Source of the DNA: Symbiodinium natans
Lineage: Eukaryota > Sar > Dinophyceae > Suessiales > Symbiodiniaceae
Reading direction: 5' to 3'
Assembly: GCA_905221605.1 (NCBI GenBank)
Contig: CAJNDS010002424.1
Coordinates: forward strand, 762,709 to 826,708
Length of the DNA stretch: 64,000 nucleotides
In this document: positions 34,213 to 44,699 of the stretch, piece by piece
Layout: each line of letters opens with the position of its first letter
How positions within the stretch are numbered: the first letter of the stretch is position 1
Position numbers and translations under genes: made by a program
The notes under the pieces: generated by a model
Told to the model about the DNA's origin: nothing
The model's database searches: none
Seen by the model: only the letters and a program-made list of their open reading frames with translations

Positions 34213-34480
34213 CGAGGGTTCAGGGTTCAGGGTTTAGGGTTTAGGGTCTAGGCTGTTAGGGGCACCAAAAAGACACAGCGACCCCAGGCCGATGCGGCAG
34301 CGGCCAAGGCCAAGGTGCCTTCTTTAGAGAATCCACGGGCACTTCAATGATTCCCAAAGGATTTTCAAAGGATTCCCAAGGGTTTGGGGGGCTTACTGTA
34401 GGGGTTTAGGGGCTTAGGGGCTTAGGGGTTTAGGGTTTAGGGGCTTAGGGGTCTAGGGGTTTAGGGGTTTAGGATTCCAG
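34213..34480 (+). repeat. TTTAGGG and decayed TTTAGGGGC units
   Basis: Short arrays at 34213-34250 and 34395-34475 flank GC-rich spacer. The stretch 34480-34880 has no exon I trust. It contains several short CTTGGN5-7CCAAG hairpins (34771, 34839 and neighbours). Confidence 0.7.
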
Positions 34481-34894
34481 AGGAGTTCCAAGGATTTCCA
34501 AGGACTCGCCAGGATTCCCGAAAGATTCCCCGAGATCCCATGATTGGCTCGTTCGCATGCGAGGCCACTGGTAGTCACCAATGATTTCAAGTGGGAATGC
34601 GGATTTCCTAAACTCTGAGTCAGAGATTTCATATGGAAATCCTTGGTATCTTCTGTTGTACTTGCCAATTTTGAGGATGGACTCTTCACTAGCATTGCAC
34701 GACTGTGTCTTCTAAACCCTAAGCCCTGAACCTCGCAACCCACGCCTCAGCCCTCCCAACCCACAGAAGCTTGGTAACACCAAGCTTGAGGTAAGTGGGC
34801 AAAAACCATCCGAAACCTCGGTGATGCCAAGTTTTTCACCTTGACAACGCCAAGGTTTGTCAGGGCACACTTTCAGACAACCTGATACACACCA

Positions 34895-35176
34895 ATGCAA
34901 CACATCACTTTCGCAGGACCTTATGACGCCAAGGTTTTCACGGGTTTCGAAGCAAGCCTGTGGAAAACCTGGGTTCAATCCCTAAACCAGCGTTTGAAAA
35001 AGGAGCTCAGCAGCACTACTCCAGCAGGCAGTGTGGCCAACTTGCAGAGCAAAATCAAGGTTTCGGAGCAACATGCTCTTATTAAACAGTTTCACACCAA
35101 GAATTTTGATAAACTACGGTGTTGGGGTGTGGAGCGAAAGTTTGGGGCCGGCGTGGGGCCAGCACATCATGCATAA
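34895..35176 (+). CDS. Candidate exon, unknown lysine-rich protein
   Basis: The frame reads FEASLWKTWVQSLNQRLKKE, then SVANLQSKIKVSEQHALIKQ and FHTKNFDKLRCWGVERK to a TAA. Good protein-like composition, start unknown, family unknown. Confidence 0.35.
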   Translation: MQHITFAGPYDAKVFTGFEASLWKTWVQSLNQRLKKELSSTTPAGSVANLQSKIKVSEQHALIKQFHTKNFDKLRCWGVERKFGAGVGPAHHA

Positions 35177-35469
35177 AGGCGAGGCCCCTAACTGAAGGCG
35201 CAAGCAAGGCAAAATACAACTATGCAGATCAATTAAGACTGCTCTCGCCCCACGTGCCCCTTTGCACCACTTGCCACACTTGCCCCAGTTGCACAATTCC
35301 TCTTGGATGCCCAAAGGCCCTTCAGGATTCAAGGACAAAATCGGCAGGACGGCCGAGAAAAGACCAACGGCCGAAAAGTCACAGTAGCCACGTTGGCTCC
35401 ATGAGCCACCACGATTGTTCTCATGACTAATTTTCCGTGAGGAGGCGTGAGACTGCTATTTCTCCTCAG

Positions 35470-35739
35470 GCCCCGGCTCCAAAGCCAGCAGCGCCGGCTC
35501 CGAAGGCAGCGCCGGCTCCAAAGGCAGCGCCGCCTCAGCAGGCGCCGCCTCAGCAGGCGCCGCCTCAGCAGGCGCCGCCTCAGCAGGCGCCTCCTCAGGC
35601 GCCTCCTCAGCAGCCGTGGGCCGCACAAGGGCCGCCCCCGCAGGCAGCTACGCTTTCTTTTGAGCCACACGTCCCAGACGCGAGCCACTCCATGCCTGAA
35701 CAGGTTCAGAAGCGCCGCCTCTCCGACGTGATGGTCTGA
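35470..35739 (+). CDS. 3' exon of a Pro/Gln/Ala-rich protein with a coding minisatellite
   Basis: After CTCAG|G the frame reads APAPKPAAPAPKAAPAPKAA, then four to five repeats of PPQQA from a 15-bp unit (CCTCAGCAGGCGCCG). It ends PEQVQKRRLSDVMV and TGA. Low-complexity and probably disordered. Copy number of the repeat is likely variable between individuals (inference). Confidence 0.5.
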   Translation, partial: APAPKPAAPAPKAAPAPKAAPPQQAPPQQAPPQQAPPQQAPPQAPPQQPWAAQGPPPQAATLSFEPHVPDASHSMPEQVQKRRLSDVMV

Positions 35740-35965
35740 AGGTTCTCTGAAAGTCCGACATCCGAGCAGTCCTCAGGTCAGCCTGTGCCCGCGGCTCCTC
35801 GGTGTGTTGATTCAGAGTTCCACACTTTTGCGCTGCACAGGGCAGCGCCGAAAGCGTTTCCCCGATTCTTTAAGAACCGCCTTCCAAATCATTTCCAAGA
35901 AAGTTAAACCATGCCTCGGCCTTCTGTGGGCTGTTGTGGGGTCCTGTCCACGATGCTGAAGAGGC

Positions 35966-36190
35966 TTGGGAGGCTGGGTTCTTTCCCCATGGGGGCAGCG
36001 AAATGTTGTGACCCCTTTGCAACTTTTGACTTCGGTGACCGCCTTAGTCCGAAAAACCCGAGGTTTGCAACATCCAATGCTGGGCCATAGCAGTTCTAGG
36101 CATCAAGTTTTGTGCGAGACTCAGCACGATGTACTTGGCAGCTATGACGAACAGTCTTCGATCCTCCACTGTACACCCTTTGTTCTATAG
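35966..36190 (+). CDS. Weak exon candidate
   Basis: The frame ends SSSRHQVLCETQHDVLGSYD, then EQSSILHCTPFVL and TAG. No other support. Confidence 0.22.
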   Translation: MGGWVLSPWGQRNVVTPLQLLTSVTALVRKTRGLQHPMLGHSSSRHQVLCETQHDVLGSYDEQSSILHCTPFVL

Positions 36191-36538
36191 GAGGTTGTGT
36201 ATGCCAAAAGGATCAGCAGAGAGGGGGAGGGGATAAGGCGAAGGAAGTGGGAAGGCCAGGAGAGCAAGGGCAACCCATTTGTTTGGAGGACGGTGCATGT
36301 CATCGAAGCCTGACCTCTGAACAAAGGTTCAGTTGCATAGATAGGCTGCGGCGTCATGTATCAAAGAAGTTCTGCTAGCTGATACAACAATACAGAAGTG
36401 CCGCAGTGGCTTCATGTGCATGTGCATATGTACATGCAGTCATGTACGTACTGTATGTGTATGTAAAACGTACGTGTATGTCAATTGTGCATATGCGTGT
36501 GTACACGTATGTGCATGTAACCAGACGTGTATAATGTT

Positions 36539-36540
<2 letters not shown>

Positions 36541-36570
<30 letters not shown>

Positions 36571-37015
36571 TGTATGTATGCATGCATTATGTAAATGTAA
36601 GTAAATGTAAGTAAATGTAAGTAAATGTATGTAAATGTATGTAAATGTATGGAAATGTATGGAAATGTATGGAAATGTATGTAAATGTATGTAAATGTAT
36701 GTAAATGTATGTAAATGTACGTAGATGTAGGTAAATGTATGTAAATGTGTGTAAATGAGTAAATGATGTAAATGTATGTAAAAGTATGTAGATGTATGTA
36801 AATGTATGTAACTGCATGTACATGTATGTCAGTGTATGTAAATGTATGTAAATGTATGTAAGTGTATGTAAATGTATGTATATGTATGTAAATGTATGTA
36901 AGTGTATGTAAATGTATGTAAATGTACGTAAATGTATGTGAATTTATGTAAACGCCTGTAAAACGTATGTAACTGTATGTAGATGTATGCATGTAAATGC
37001 ATGTACGTAAATATC
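36541..37015. repeat. (ATGT)n and AATGTATGTA microsatellite
   Basis: Pure ATGT at 36541-36585, then about 430 bp of degenerate 10-bp units, GTAAATGTAT. Long open frames here on the minus strand are artefacts of the repeat. Confidence 0.97.
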
Positions 37016-37329
37016 AAGATAGCTGCAAAGCAAGTGCAGCAGTCGAATTGTTTACAGGACTTGGGATATATTGAGAAGATGGGTCTTAGCCGCACACACG
37101 TTCTAGAACGATCATATAGTCGACAGGATTCAATGATGAGACCGCAGGAAGTTGGAATGTGCACCACGGCTTTGCCAATCATCGCTTCTATATTCAGAAG
37201 CCTAATTGCAATTCCGAAGACTACTTCTGCCCTGCTCTGAGACTGGATTGGCAACATTTGAACGCACAGAAAAGACATGTTTGACAGCGGCCCAGCTCTC
37301 GCCAGAGGGTCTGGGTGCTCATCAATTCG

Positions 37330-37641
37330 GGCGTCGCTCAAAAGGGGGCGTGCCCGGCACAAACTGCCAATGAGACTGCAGCAAAAAAGACACACGATCC
37401 ACGCCCCGTCTTGCAGCTACCTTTTTCGTTTCCACATGCGGAACGGCCGGAATCCTCGAAGATGTTTGTTCGTTCTTTTGGTAGGGGTTTAGGATGTTCA
37501 TACTTTCGGCTGGGGGAATGCTTTGCTCATGCCGAGGAGGCGCGCCTGCGACTGTCTGCATTGCAGGCAGCAGAGGAGGCGGACGGCATCATGGCCGCGT
37601 CAATGTCTTTGAATATTCGGACCCTAAACCATAAACCCTAA
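37330..37641 (+). CDS. Candidate exon(s), unknown protein
   Basis: The frame contains QTANETAAKKTHDPRPVLQL and PFSFPHAERPESSK, then CFAHAEEARLRLSALQAAEE and ADGIMAAS. A short TTTAGG-containing stretch around 37478-37530 could be an intron. Confidence 0.35.
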   Translation, partial: GVAQKGACPAQTANETAAKKTHDPRPVLQLPFSFPHAERPESSKMFVRSFGRGLGCSYFRLGECFAHAEEARLRLSALQAAEEADGIMAASMSLNIRTLNHKP

Positions 37642-37725
37642 ACCCTACACCCTAATCCCCGACCCCTATCCCCCAACCCCTAAACCTAAACCCTACAGGC
37701 CCTACACCCTATATCTTATTACACG

Positions 37726-37990
37726 CATCCCGCCTCGGCAACAAGCAGCGTCAGAAATGCAATCAAAACGATCATAGATCCCCAGGTCTCGCCCATCCGA
37801 GCAGTGATTCTATATGGGGGGTTTCCGGTTTTGGGGGTTACCTTATTGGGGTCCTTATTCCCAGGGAGTCCTACTATTGGGGGGACTATCTTAGGGGTCC
37901 CTTATTTTCGTACACCCCCATATCCTAAGCCGAAAAGCTCTGGGAGGTTCCCGAACTCTTGCCGGGGATCCAGCCGCCGGCTTGGCCTGG
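37726..37990 (+). CDS. Unknown coding segment split by palindrome 1d
   Basis: The left part reads HPASATSSVRNAIKTIIDPQ, then VSPIRAVILY, up to the element. The right part, from 37920, reads ILSRKALGGSRTLAGDPAAG, then LAWL. Removing 37817-37919 (103 bp) makes one frame, LYDILSRK. Confidence 0.4.
37817..37919. mobile_element. Family 1 palindromic element, copy 1d (103 bp)
   Basis: GGGGGTTTCCGGTTTTGGGGG at the left pairs with TTATTTTCGTACACCCCC at the right. The core GGAGTCCTACTATTGGGG matches 1b and 1f. Confidence 0.75.
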
Positions 37991-38017
37991 TTGAGGGGGT
38001 TTTAAAGGTTCAGGGGT

Positions 38018-38184
38018 TTGGGTTTAGGGTTTAGGGTTTAGGGTTTAGGGTTTAGGGTTTAGGGTTTAGGGTTTAGGGTTTAGGGTTTAGGGTTTAGGGT
38101 TTAGGGTTTAGGGTTTAGGGTTTAGGGTTCAGGGTTCAGGGTTCAGGGTTCAGGGTTCAGGGTTTGGGGTTTAGGGTTTAGGGT
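38018..38184 (+). repeat. Telomere-like TTTAGGG array, about 22 units
   Basis: Longest TTTAGGG array in the window, ending in TTCAGGG variants. It abuts a family 2 palindrome at 38185. Confidence 0.97.
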
Positions 38185-38291
38185 TGCGTTGGGATGTTCT
38201 CCCTTGTACTAACAGTCCTTAATAGGGATCAGAATAGGGGGTTACGAGAATGCCTTTTAGGCACTGTTAGTATAAGGGCGAGCATCGCAAG
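38185..38291. mobile_element. Family 2 palindromic element, copy 2a
   Basis: TTGCGTTGGGATGTTCTCCCTTGTACTAACAGT at the left pairs imperfectly with ACTGTTAGTATAAGGGCGAGCATCGCAA at the right. AATAGGGAT lies inside the left arm, as in 2b and 2c. Confidence 0.72.
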
Positions 38292-38569
38292 CCTAGGAGA
38301 TTTTAGGGGATCGTTAAGTGCTCAGGGGGTTCTGAGGCTTCAGCGGTCTCAAGGGTTCAGGTCTTCAAAGGTTTAGGGTTCAAAGGTTCAGGGTTTTCAT
38401 GGCTTCGGGACTCAAGGGTTCATGCAGGTGTTCCGCAAGGCTTAATGTGTATTGGTATGTCGCCAGTTCTGCTCTGTGAGAGGTCAGGGTTGAAGGGTTT
38501 CGGGGTTTAGGGTTAGGGCCCATGGATTTAGGGTTCAGGCTTTGGGTTTTTAGGTCACATTGCATCGCT

Positions 38570-38782
38570 TGTTTGGGTTTGATTGAACAGCGCTTGGAGA
38601 GTTTTTTTGTGTTCATGTTCCGTAGTCTACTGGAGTGTGCCAAAGAGTTGGCTCTCTTGGCTTGCTTCAACTCTTCAACCCTGCGCTCCTTCAGGTGGTT
38701 CGATGTCGAGCATGAGGTGACCCCGGGCGTTGTTGATCATGGGGGATGGGATTCAATCCTGCAAAACCGAAAACCTGAACCC
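38570..38782 (+). CDS. Candidate exon, unknown protein
   Basis: The frame reads IEQRLESFFVFMFRSLLECA, then KELALLACFNSSTLRSFRWF, then DVEHEVTPGVVDHGGWDS, with an in-frame CAG|GT at 38694. Unknown. Confidence 0.33.
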
Positions 38783-38821
38783 TAAACCCTAGACCCTAAA
38801 CTGCCAGAGTTTTCAGGCTCC

Positions 38822-39196
38822 ATGGACGGCCACTCTAGCCTTGAACCCACCCCTCCCCGCGAAGCCGGAACCCCAAACCATCGAAACCCCCAATTCCCAA
38901 AGTTCGGTCGGTTGTTCTACTTTTGGGTACCCTTCGAGGTCACTTTTATGTTGGAACCCACTTTTTCTCACACAACCTGCCAAAAGCTTCTCAAAATTAA
39001 GATCCTGATCCCGCACTTTTGCAAGGAAAGGAGCTGGCGGCCCTTTCCCCACGAGCTCAGCCACCTTGGCGTGCGCTTCTGGCAGGCGTTGCGCAGGGCT
39101 TGCGCGAGTTCAGGGTCCGAGGGGTTCGATGAAGTTCAGGGTTTTGGGCTTAGGGTAGTTTCACGGGCCCTGAATATTATCCCTGATCGCCTTTAA
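38822..39196 (+). CDS. Weak exon candidate
   Basis: The open frame includes CQKLLKIKILIPHFCKERSW and HELSHLGVRFWQALRRAC. The end runs into telomere-like words. Confidence 0.25.
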   Translation: MDGHSSLEPTPPREAGTPNHRNPQFPKFGRLFYFWVPFEVTFMLEPTFSHTTCQKLLKIKILIPHFCKERSWRPFPHELSHLGVRFWQALRRACASSGSEGFDEVQGFGLRVVSRALNIIPDRL

Positions 39197-39512
39197 GGGG
39201 TTCTGATGTATGGGCCCATAGTTTGTACAGGGTAGAACTACGGTAAGATTTGGGCTTAGGCGGCTTAGGGTCCCGGGCGGTGCCATGATGCTAAGGGGGT
39301 CGAGGTTCCCAAGCGGCAGGCGGCGTGGTCGTTCTGTTAAAGCATGCGAGCAGTCGAAGTGCACGCAATGTACTCCGAAGCGGTTGTCCTTTTGGAGCTG
39401 CTGTGGGTTCAATATATATGTATGTACATACTATATATACTGTATATATATATATACATGTATATATACATATATTATTGTAGGATAGATTATAAAATGA
39501 CACAAGCAATTG

Positions 39513-39657
39513 TTTGATGCTTCCTGTGCTCGTCGCAGACAGGGCTCAGGCTGTGTTCCCGTCTGCAGCTGCGGCCAAGTGCGGCAGGGCTGTGGTCACT
39601 TACTGTTGGTTAGTAGGGAGTCGGGGAATAAGGTACCCTATAGAATCCCTTAAAAGG

Positions 39658-39689
<32 letters not shown>

Positions 39690-40095
39690 TGTATGTATGT
39701 ATGTATGTATATATATATATATATATGAAGGGCCCTAATTTTTCCTCATTCCCTGCTAACCAACAGTACGGTCATGGTAGAATCCTGGAAAGGAGAGGTG
39801 TCCGCCCTCTTCCAGAGGACGCCTGAACTGGAGTTCAGTTTGCGCAGGGATCTTCTGCCACTCAGCCTTGTTGGCATGTCCTCTTGTATTGCTGGGCCCT
39901 TAGATGCAAAGGGCGCCTCGAACGTCCTCAGGCCCCAAGGCTGACCTTGTCAGTTTGGGAGAGCGCGATGACATCGACCTGAGCCCTGTCCCAGGTTCGC
40001 GCGGAATGGCTTCGCCATGCCTTTCCCTCTGCGTGAGGACTTCCTGGATGTCGAGGAAGGGGAGTCCACACCCTTGCCCATGGTTGCTTTGCCCC
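39513..40095 (+). CDS. Exons of an unknown protein around palindrome 3d
   Basis: The left segment, to 39605, reads RAQAVFPSAAAAKCGRAVVT. The right segment, 39767 to about 39942, reads VMVESWKGEVSALFQRTPEL, then EFSLRRDLLPLSLVGMSS, up to CAG|GC. A further exon, from about 39993, reads NGFAMPFPLREDFLDVEEGE before GA or GT options near 40093. No family is recognised. Confidence 0.45.
39601..39768. mobile_element. Family 3 palindromic element 3d with a (TATG)n centre
   Basis: TACTGTTGGTTAGTAGGGAG pairs with CCCTGCTAACCAACAGTA. The core CCCTTAAAAGG is followed by about 70 bp of TATG and AT repeats, then GGGCCC. It is the same family as 3b with a microsatellite grown in the loop. Confidence 0.75.
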
Positions 40096-40436
40096 AAGGA
40101 CTTTAGCCACTAAATTGTGCTCGACAGGATAATCTCGAAGATGCGCAGCTTGCTCTGCTTGCTTTAGGTTCAGTGGGATGACTGGCAGAAGCTTCGCCGC
40201 GGGCCCTGTCTCGACCTGGCAGCTTGGACAGAAATGTGATACACACACACACACGTCATGATTATGAATTATGTTCTGTTGAAGTATTGTTGCTATTAGC
40301 ATGTACTAGCCCATGATGGTGCAGTTGCTGCTGCAGTCCAATATGAGGCTTCAGGATACGAATGCTTTGATATGAGGTTTTCCTTAAATGGGTGTCCCTT
40401 TTTGGGGGTACTTGCGGTAGTTAGCGTCGTAACACC

Positions 40437-40786
40437 GTGTTCCAAACATCGAGCTGCCTGCTCTTGGCCTTGCACCCATTCGCGAGGAGGGTTTCTGGGA
40501 GCGAGATAACGATCTCATCTGTCTACGTCATGGAGCTGTGCATTGGCTTGCTGTAGGAGGCCTCAACCCTGCTCGCACGTACAACCTGAACTCCTATAAA
40601 CCACAGGCTTATGACAGCGTCGGGGTGGTAGGAGTACACATCTCTCAAAGGTTGGCTTCTGGCAACAGCGGCGCAAAGCAAAGCAGTCTCAACTCAGCAC
40701 AGCACAAGGTGGGAGTCTGGCACAAGGAGGAACAGAAATCTAGTGAGATGAAGAGGGCTCAACTCAAAGAGCCTGCAGCATTCTGA
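40437..40786 (+). CDS. Unknown coding exon
   Basis: From just after an in-frame TAA the frame reads IELPALGLAPIREEGFWERD, then NDLICLRHGAVHWLAVGGLN, then TYNLNSYKPQAYDSVGVVGV, and ends KRAQLKEPAAF with TGA. It is a strong protein-like frame, but no acceptor site is obvious upstream. Unknown family. Confidence 0.42.
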
Positions 40787-41077
40787 TCTACAAGCCGCAG
40801 ACGAGAATGGAAAATGTCCCCGCCCATTTGTCTGCGGACGGAAGCATTAGATGCAAGTATAAGAGTTGGCGAAGATTGCAGGCCCGCCAGGGCGGGCAAC
40901 CCCAAACCCTGAGCTCGAAACCCTAGTCGCATCTTTGGACTTCGAGAGGGATGGAGCGGCAGGGCAAGAAGAAGAAGTCGGCCTTGTGGACGTCGTTGAT
41001 TCTTCGGGATTTTGGCAGTTTAGGGTTTAGGGTATTGGGTGTGCCCAGGTCTCAGTGAGCTCCCAATGGTGCTTGTA

Positions 41078-41344
41078 TGAGTAAAGCCAACACCCTGAAG
41101 CCACAAGCGACTCTATGCCCTCTAACACCTGAACTCTCTTCCTTCATGTCAATATGGTGAGCTTCCGAAATTAGGGGTACCTTATTGGGGTCCCTTATGA
41201 TAAGGGGATCCTACTATTTGGGGATCTATATTGCGGGTCCCCAATTCTCATAAACCCCATATTCTGCTTGATATACGAAATGTAGCATTTCCTTGGCAGG
41301 CCAGCCCCGAGAAGTGCGGCGCCAGAGCAACGGAAGGCACTCTT
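41078..41344 (+). CDS. Unknown coding segment split by palindrome 1f
   Basis: The left part reads MSKANTLKPQATLCPLTPEL, then SSFMSI. The right part, from 41259, reads LLDIRNVAFPWQASPEKCGA, then RATEGTLPEGL and a stop. Excising 41156-41258 (103 bp) gives one frame, SIYILLD. Confidence 0.42.
41156..41258. mobile_element. Family 1 palindromic element, copy 1f (103 bp)
   Basis: The left end GGTGAGCTTCCGAAATTAGG and the right end CCCCAATTCTCATAAACCCC pair imperfectly. The core GGGGATCCTACTATTTGGGG is the clearest version of the family core. Confidence 0.72.
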
Positions 41345-41551
41345 CCAGAGGGCTTATAAGGGTTCAGGAATAGTATAGGTGTTTAGCTATGGTATGTCAT
41401 GTATGTATTGTCGATTATTTACTGCAACATAGAAATAGATGTATATATATATATAGAGAGGCATATGGTTTCTAAAAATGATATGTTGTATGGTACAATA
41501 TCACATTATCTGGCATATATATGTATATATATATATATAAGATCTCGGGCT

Positions 41552-42034
41552 GCGGGGCCCTACCCCCCGCCCCCCCCCCCCCCTCCCATGGTATCCCCCC
41601 CCGCAATGGTATGCCCCCCTCCACCTAAACCCCTAACCCCCCAACCACACCCACACCACGGGGGCGGGGCCCAAACCCGAATCCCCCCAACCACGCCCGC
41701 ACCACAGGGGGGGGGCGGGGCGCGGGGGTATTAAGCCTTAAACCCTAGCCCCCCAACCACAGCAAAGGGGTTCTTAAACCTTAAGCCCTGAAGCCCCAAC
41801 CACATCCACACCACAGATAGGCGGGGTTATTAAACCTTAAACCCTGAAGCCCCAACCACACCCACACGACAGGGGGGACGCGGGGGTATTAAACCTTAAA
41901 CCCTAACCCCCCAACCACACCCACACCACAGGAGGGGCGCGGGGTTATTAAACCTCAAGCCCTGAACCCAGGGTGGGGGGGGATACCATGGGGGTGGGGG
42001 CGGGGGGGGGTGGGGTGGGCGTGGCAGCCCTGGA
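41552..42034. repeat. Minisatellite inside a large G/C palindrome
   Basis: The outer arms are GGGCTGC...CCATGGTATCCCCC on the left and GGGGGATACCATGGG...GGCAGCCC on the right. The inside is about five to six units of roughly 60 bp built from AACCACACCCACACCACAGG and TTAAACCTTAAACCCT. (AT)n tracts lie on both outer sides. Confidence 0.8.
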
Positions 42035-42179
42035 CCATATATATATATATATATGTATATATATGTATACATATATATATATATATATTATATCATGAAC
42101 ACATTTTTGTGTATATTATACAGCACATAGTAAATAGCATATGAAGTTTCTTATATAGTGCAAAGTATATAGCATACAT

Positions 42180-42760
42180 CATGCAACATATAGTCTACAA
42201 CATACAATACAACATGTATCACTTCGAATATGACTTATAACGTGTAGCATATGTTCTTGAACATATAACATATAACATATAGCATATAACATAATGGAAC
42301 ATATATCATAAACATATAACATACAACATATAACATATAACATATAGCATATAACACATACCATACAACACATAGCATATAACATATAACATATAGCATA
42401 CAACATACAACGCATAACATATATCATATATCATATAACATATAACATATAACATATAACATATAACATATAACATATAGCATATAACATTTAACACATA
42501 ACACATACCATATAACATATAACATATAACATATAACATATAACATATAACATATAATATATATCATATAACATTTAACACATAGCACATAACACATACC
42601 ATATAACATATAACATATAGCATATAACATATAACATATAGCATATAACATATAACATATAAACATATACATATACATGCGACACACGCACACATGTATA
42701 TATATATATATATATGTATATATATGTATATATATGTATATATATATATATGTATATACC
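42180..42760. repeat. AACATAT-type 10-bp simple repeat and AT tracts
   Basis: About 500 bp of AACATATAAC and AGCATATAAC units, then (AT)n. Long minus-strand frames rich in MLYVICY are repeat artefacts. Confidence 0.97.
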
Positions 42761-43002
42761 ATACGTTTATGTTATGTCTTCCATATTTTACTACACGTTC
42801 TCCGTTATAAGTTATATGATATGTATTATGCACTTTTCTTGTGCTGTAACTCCTACAGCTGGCTGTGCCGCATATCACATCAGCGCCAGGTACGCTATAG
42901 GCCTCAGCGATGGTGCCTCTACTGTTTTAGCATTTGGCATTGCCCCTTTTCCAATAAGCAGCTGTTGTCTCTTCAACGCCATGCGCCTTGTTTTCTTTAG
43001 GC

Positions 43003-44699
43003 CACTTGCCCAGCACAGGCACCTCCAGTCTTGCCTGGCTTGAAGAGGGCTGCCTCCGTTGGGACGATGGAGACGTCTGGCATCGGCCTGCAGAATCGGC
43101 GCTGGAAGCAGTGACGCGCCGCTTGGAGCCCTGGCGCATGTGCGCGCTGCTGCGCTCGCTCGCGGACGCACGCGACTTCAGCGCTTCGATCCTGGGTAAT
43201 CGCTGCAAGGACCTGTGCAGGCCCTCGCTGTGAACTGCTGATGTTAAAGCCGCAGCCATGTGCCCGGCTTCAATTGCAAGATTGCACACGATTGCACGTT
43301 GTGATGAATGCGGGCCCGCTCCAACCTGATTTTTTTGGCCCAGTCGAGGCAACCGCTGTCGGAGACCGGGCAGCTCGCAGAGGGCTACGCGCGGTTGTTA
43401 GAGACCCTGGGCTGAGTGAAAGTTCATGTCGGCTTTTGCGCGGCCGTATGCCGAGCAATCTGAAGTTCTACATAGCTGAGATGTGAGTTTGCAAGCGGTT
43501 TGCTGCTAGATGCCTTAGACTCGTTGGCAGCCCCGAAAGCAATTTCCAGTAAGCCCGTTTCACTGCTAGGCAGTGCGATGTACTTCAGGAGCTGGTAAGG
43601 TAACTCTTGGGGCATGTGGGGTAGTGCATGGCAAGCTTGTTCTACTCACTAGAACCGAGGCTGGTTCCAGTTGACATTGTGCTGAGAGATCGCTTTCAAA
43701 GAGCCGTAGTCGAGCTTCCTAAGCTCATCGAACAGAGGTGGGCATCGAGCGAACGTTTGCAGAGGGCTGTTGAGGTTCTAGGTTAAGCAGCTTCAGGAGT
43801 TTGAAGTGCAAGGTCCGTGTTTCGGAAGTTCTTTACATCGTGCCAGTATGTTGAACATAGAGGGTGTGATATGCTCCAGTGTCGCGACTGTCAGCGCCAT
43901 GTTAAAGCGGCTGTTCTTGTTGCTCTGCCTTGCCTTTCCTTGAGCTGCACAGGAGGCGGAAGTACACTCCAGAGCTCATCCGGCAGAACTTCCACGTTGT
44001 GTATGTTGGGCATAGCTGCCTGCACCTGCGATCTACCGTGCTGCCGGATGGCGAGCATGCGGTCATGGAATTCCTGCAGCGCTGCACTCCGGTGGACTTG
44101 TTCCGGCAGCCTTTGTGCAATGACATCGCCCCGCTCCATCCGGAAGATCTGGCGGAGGACCTCTTCACCATGCAGCCTGATCGCCTGGCAAAGCTTTTGC
44201 CTCTGGCCCACTTCGATGCAGTCGTGGTGAGGAACTGCCCTGCTATGTTGACCACGCTTGCCCTTCAGAACTTTGCTTCCATGCTCCGTGATGGTGGCTT
44301 CCTGATTGCCTTTCCAGCGCACCTCCTTGAGCACGCGGAAGTTCCGCAATCCCTGAGCCTGTGCCACGTGGAGCCGGCCTGCGAGGACCGCCACGCTTGT
44401 TCTATATCCCCCTTGGGAATTATTGTTTATTTTTGTTCATATAAAACCCAAGGGGGTATTAAATACTGTTTTGATTAAGGTTCCAAGGGGAGTATAGTGT
44501 TCAGTTTGCTGTGAAATTCTCCACATCATCTGAGTCTGCCAACTTTGGCCAGGAGGGTGCCGCGCTGTTTGGCGATCTCAATGGCCGTATGTGGCAAAAT
44601 GGGCAGCTGCTGCGTTGGGGCCATAAACTTGGGAACCCCAAAGCCTTAAAGAAGATGCCCTGTAAGCCCGATGTCTACACAACCTGTACGGTTGTTTAA
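43003..44699 (+). CDS. Unknown multi-exon protein with a methyltransferase-like segment
   Basis: Exon about 43001-43219 (TAG|GC acceptor, GC donor) reads GHLPSTGTSSLAWLEEG, then ESALEAVTRRLEPWRMC. Another, near 43343-43412, reads SETGQLAEGYARLLETL. Another, about 43659-43736, reads VDIVLRDRFQRAVVELPKLI before GT. The long exon 43953 to about 44403 reads IRQNFHVVYVGHSCLHLRST, HAVMEFLQRCTPVDLFRQPL and HFDAVVVRNCPAMLTTLALQ, then FASMLRDGGFLIAFPA. The last part resembles motifs IV-VI of class I SAM-dependent methyltransferases (FDxVVxRN, LRxGGxLI). The glycine-rich motif I was not found, so this is tentative. The final exon, about 44496-44699, reads SANFGQEGAALFGDLNGRMW and ends YTTCTVV. Confidence 0.45.
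44404..44495. mobile_element. Palindromic element between two coding segments (92 bp)
   Basis: TATATCCCCCTTGGGAA at the left pairs with TTCCAAGGGGAGTATA at the right. A second inner pair is CCCAAGGGGGTATTAA. Removing 92 bp joins the two reading frames (CS|SVQFAV). Confidence 0.6.

Noticed and set aside
36375-36992. Minus-strand 205-codon frame (YIHLHTFTYIY...)
   Set aside because: It is translation of the (ATGT)n/GTAAATGTAT simple repeat. The same applies to 32347-32992, 29834-30091, 23219-23530 and 42179-42762.
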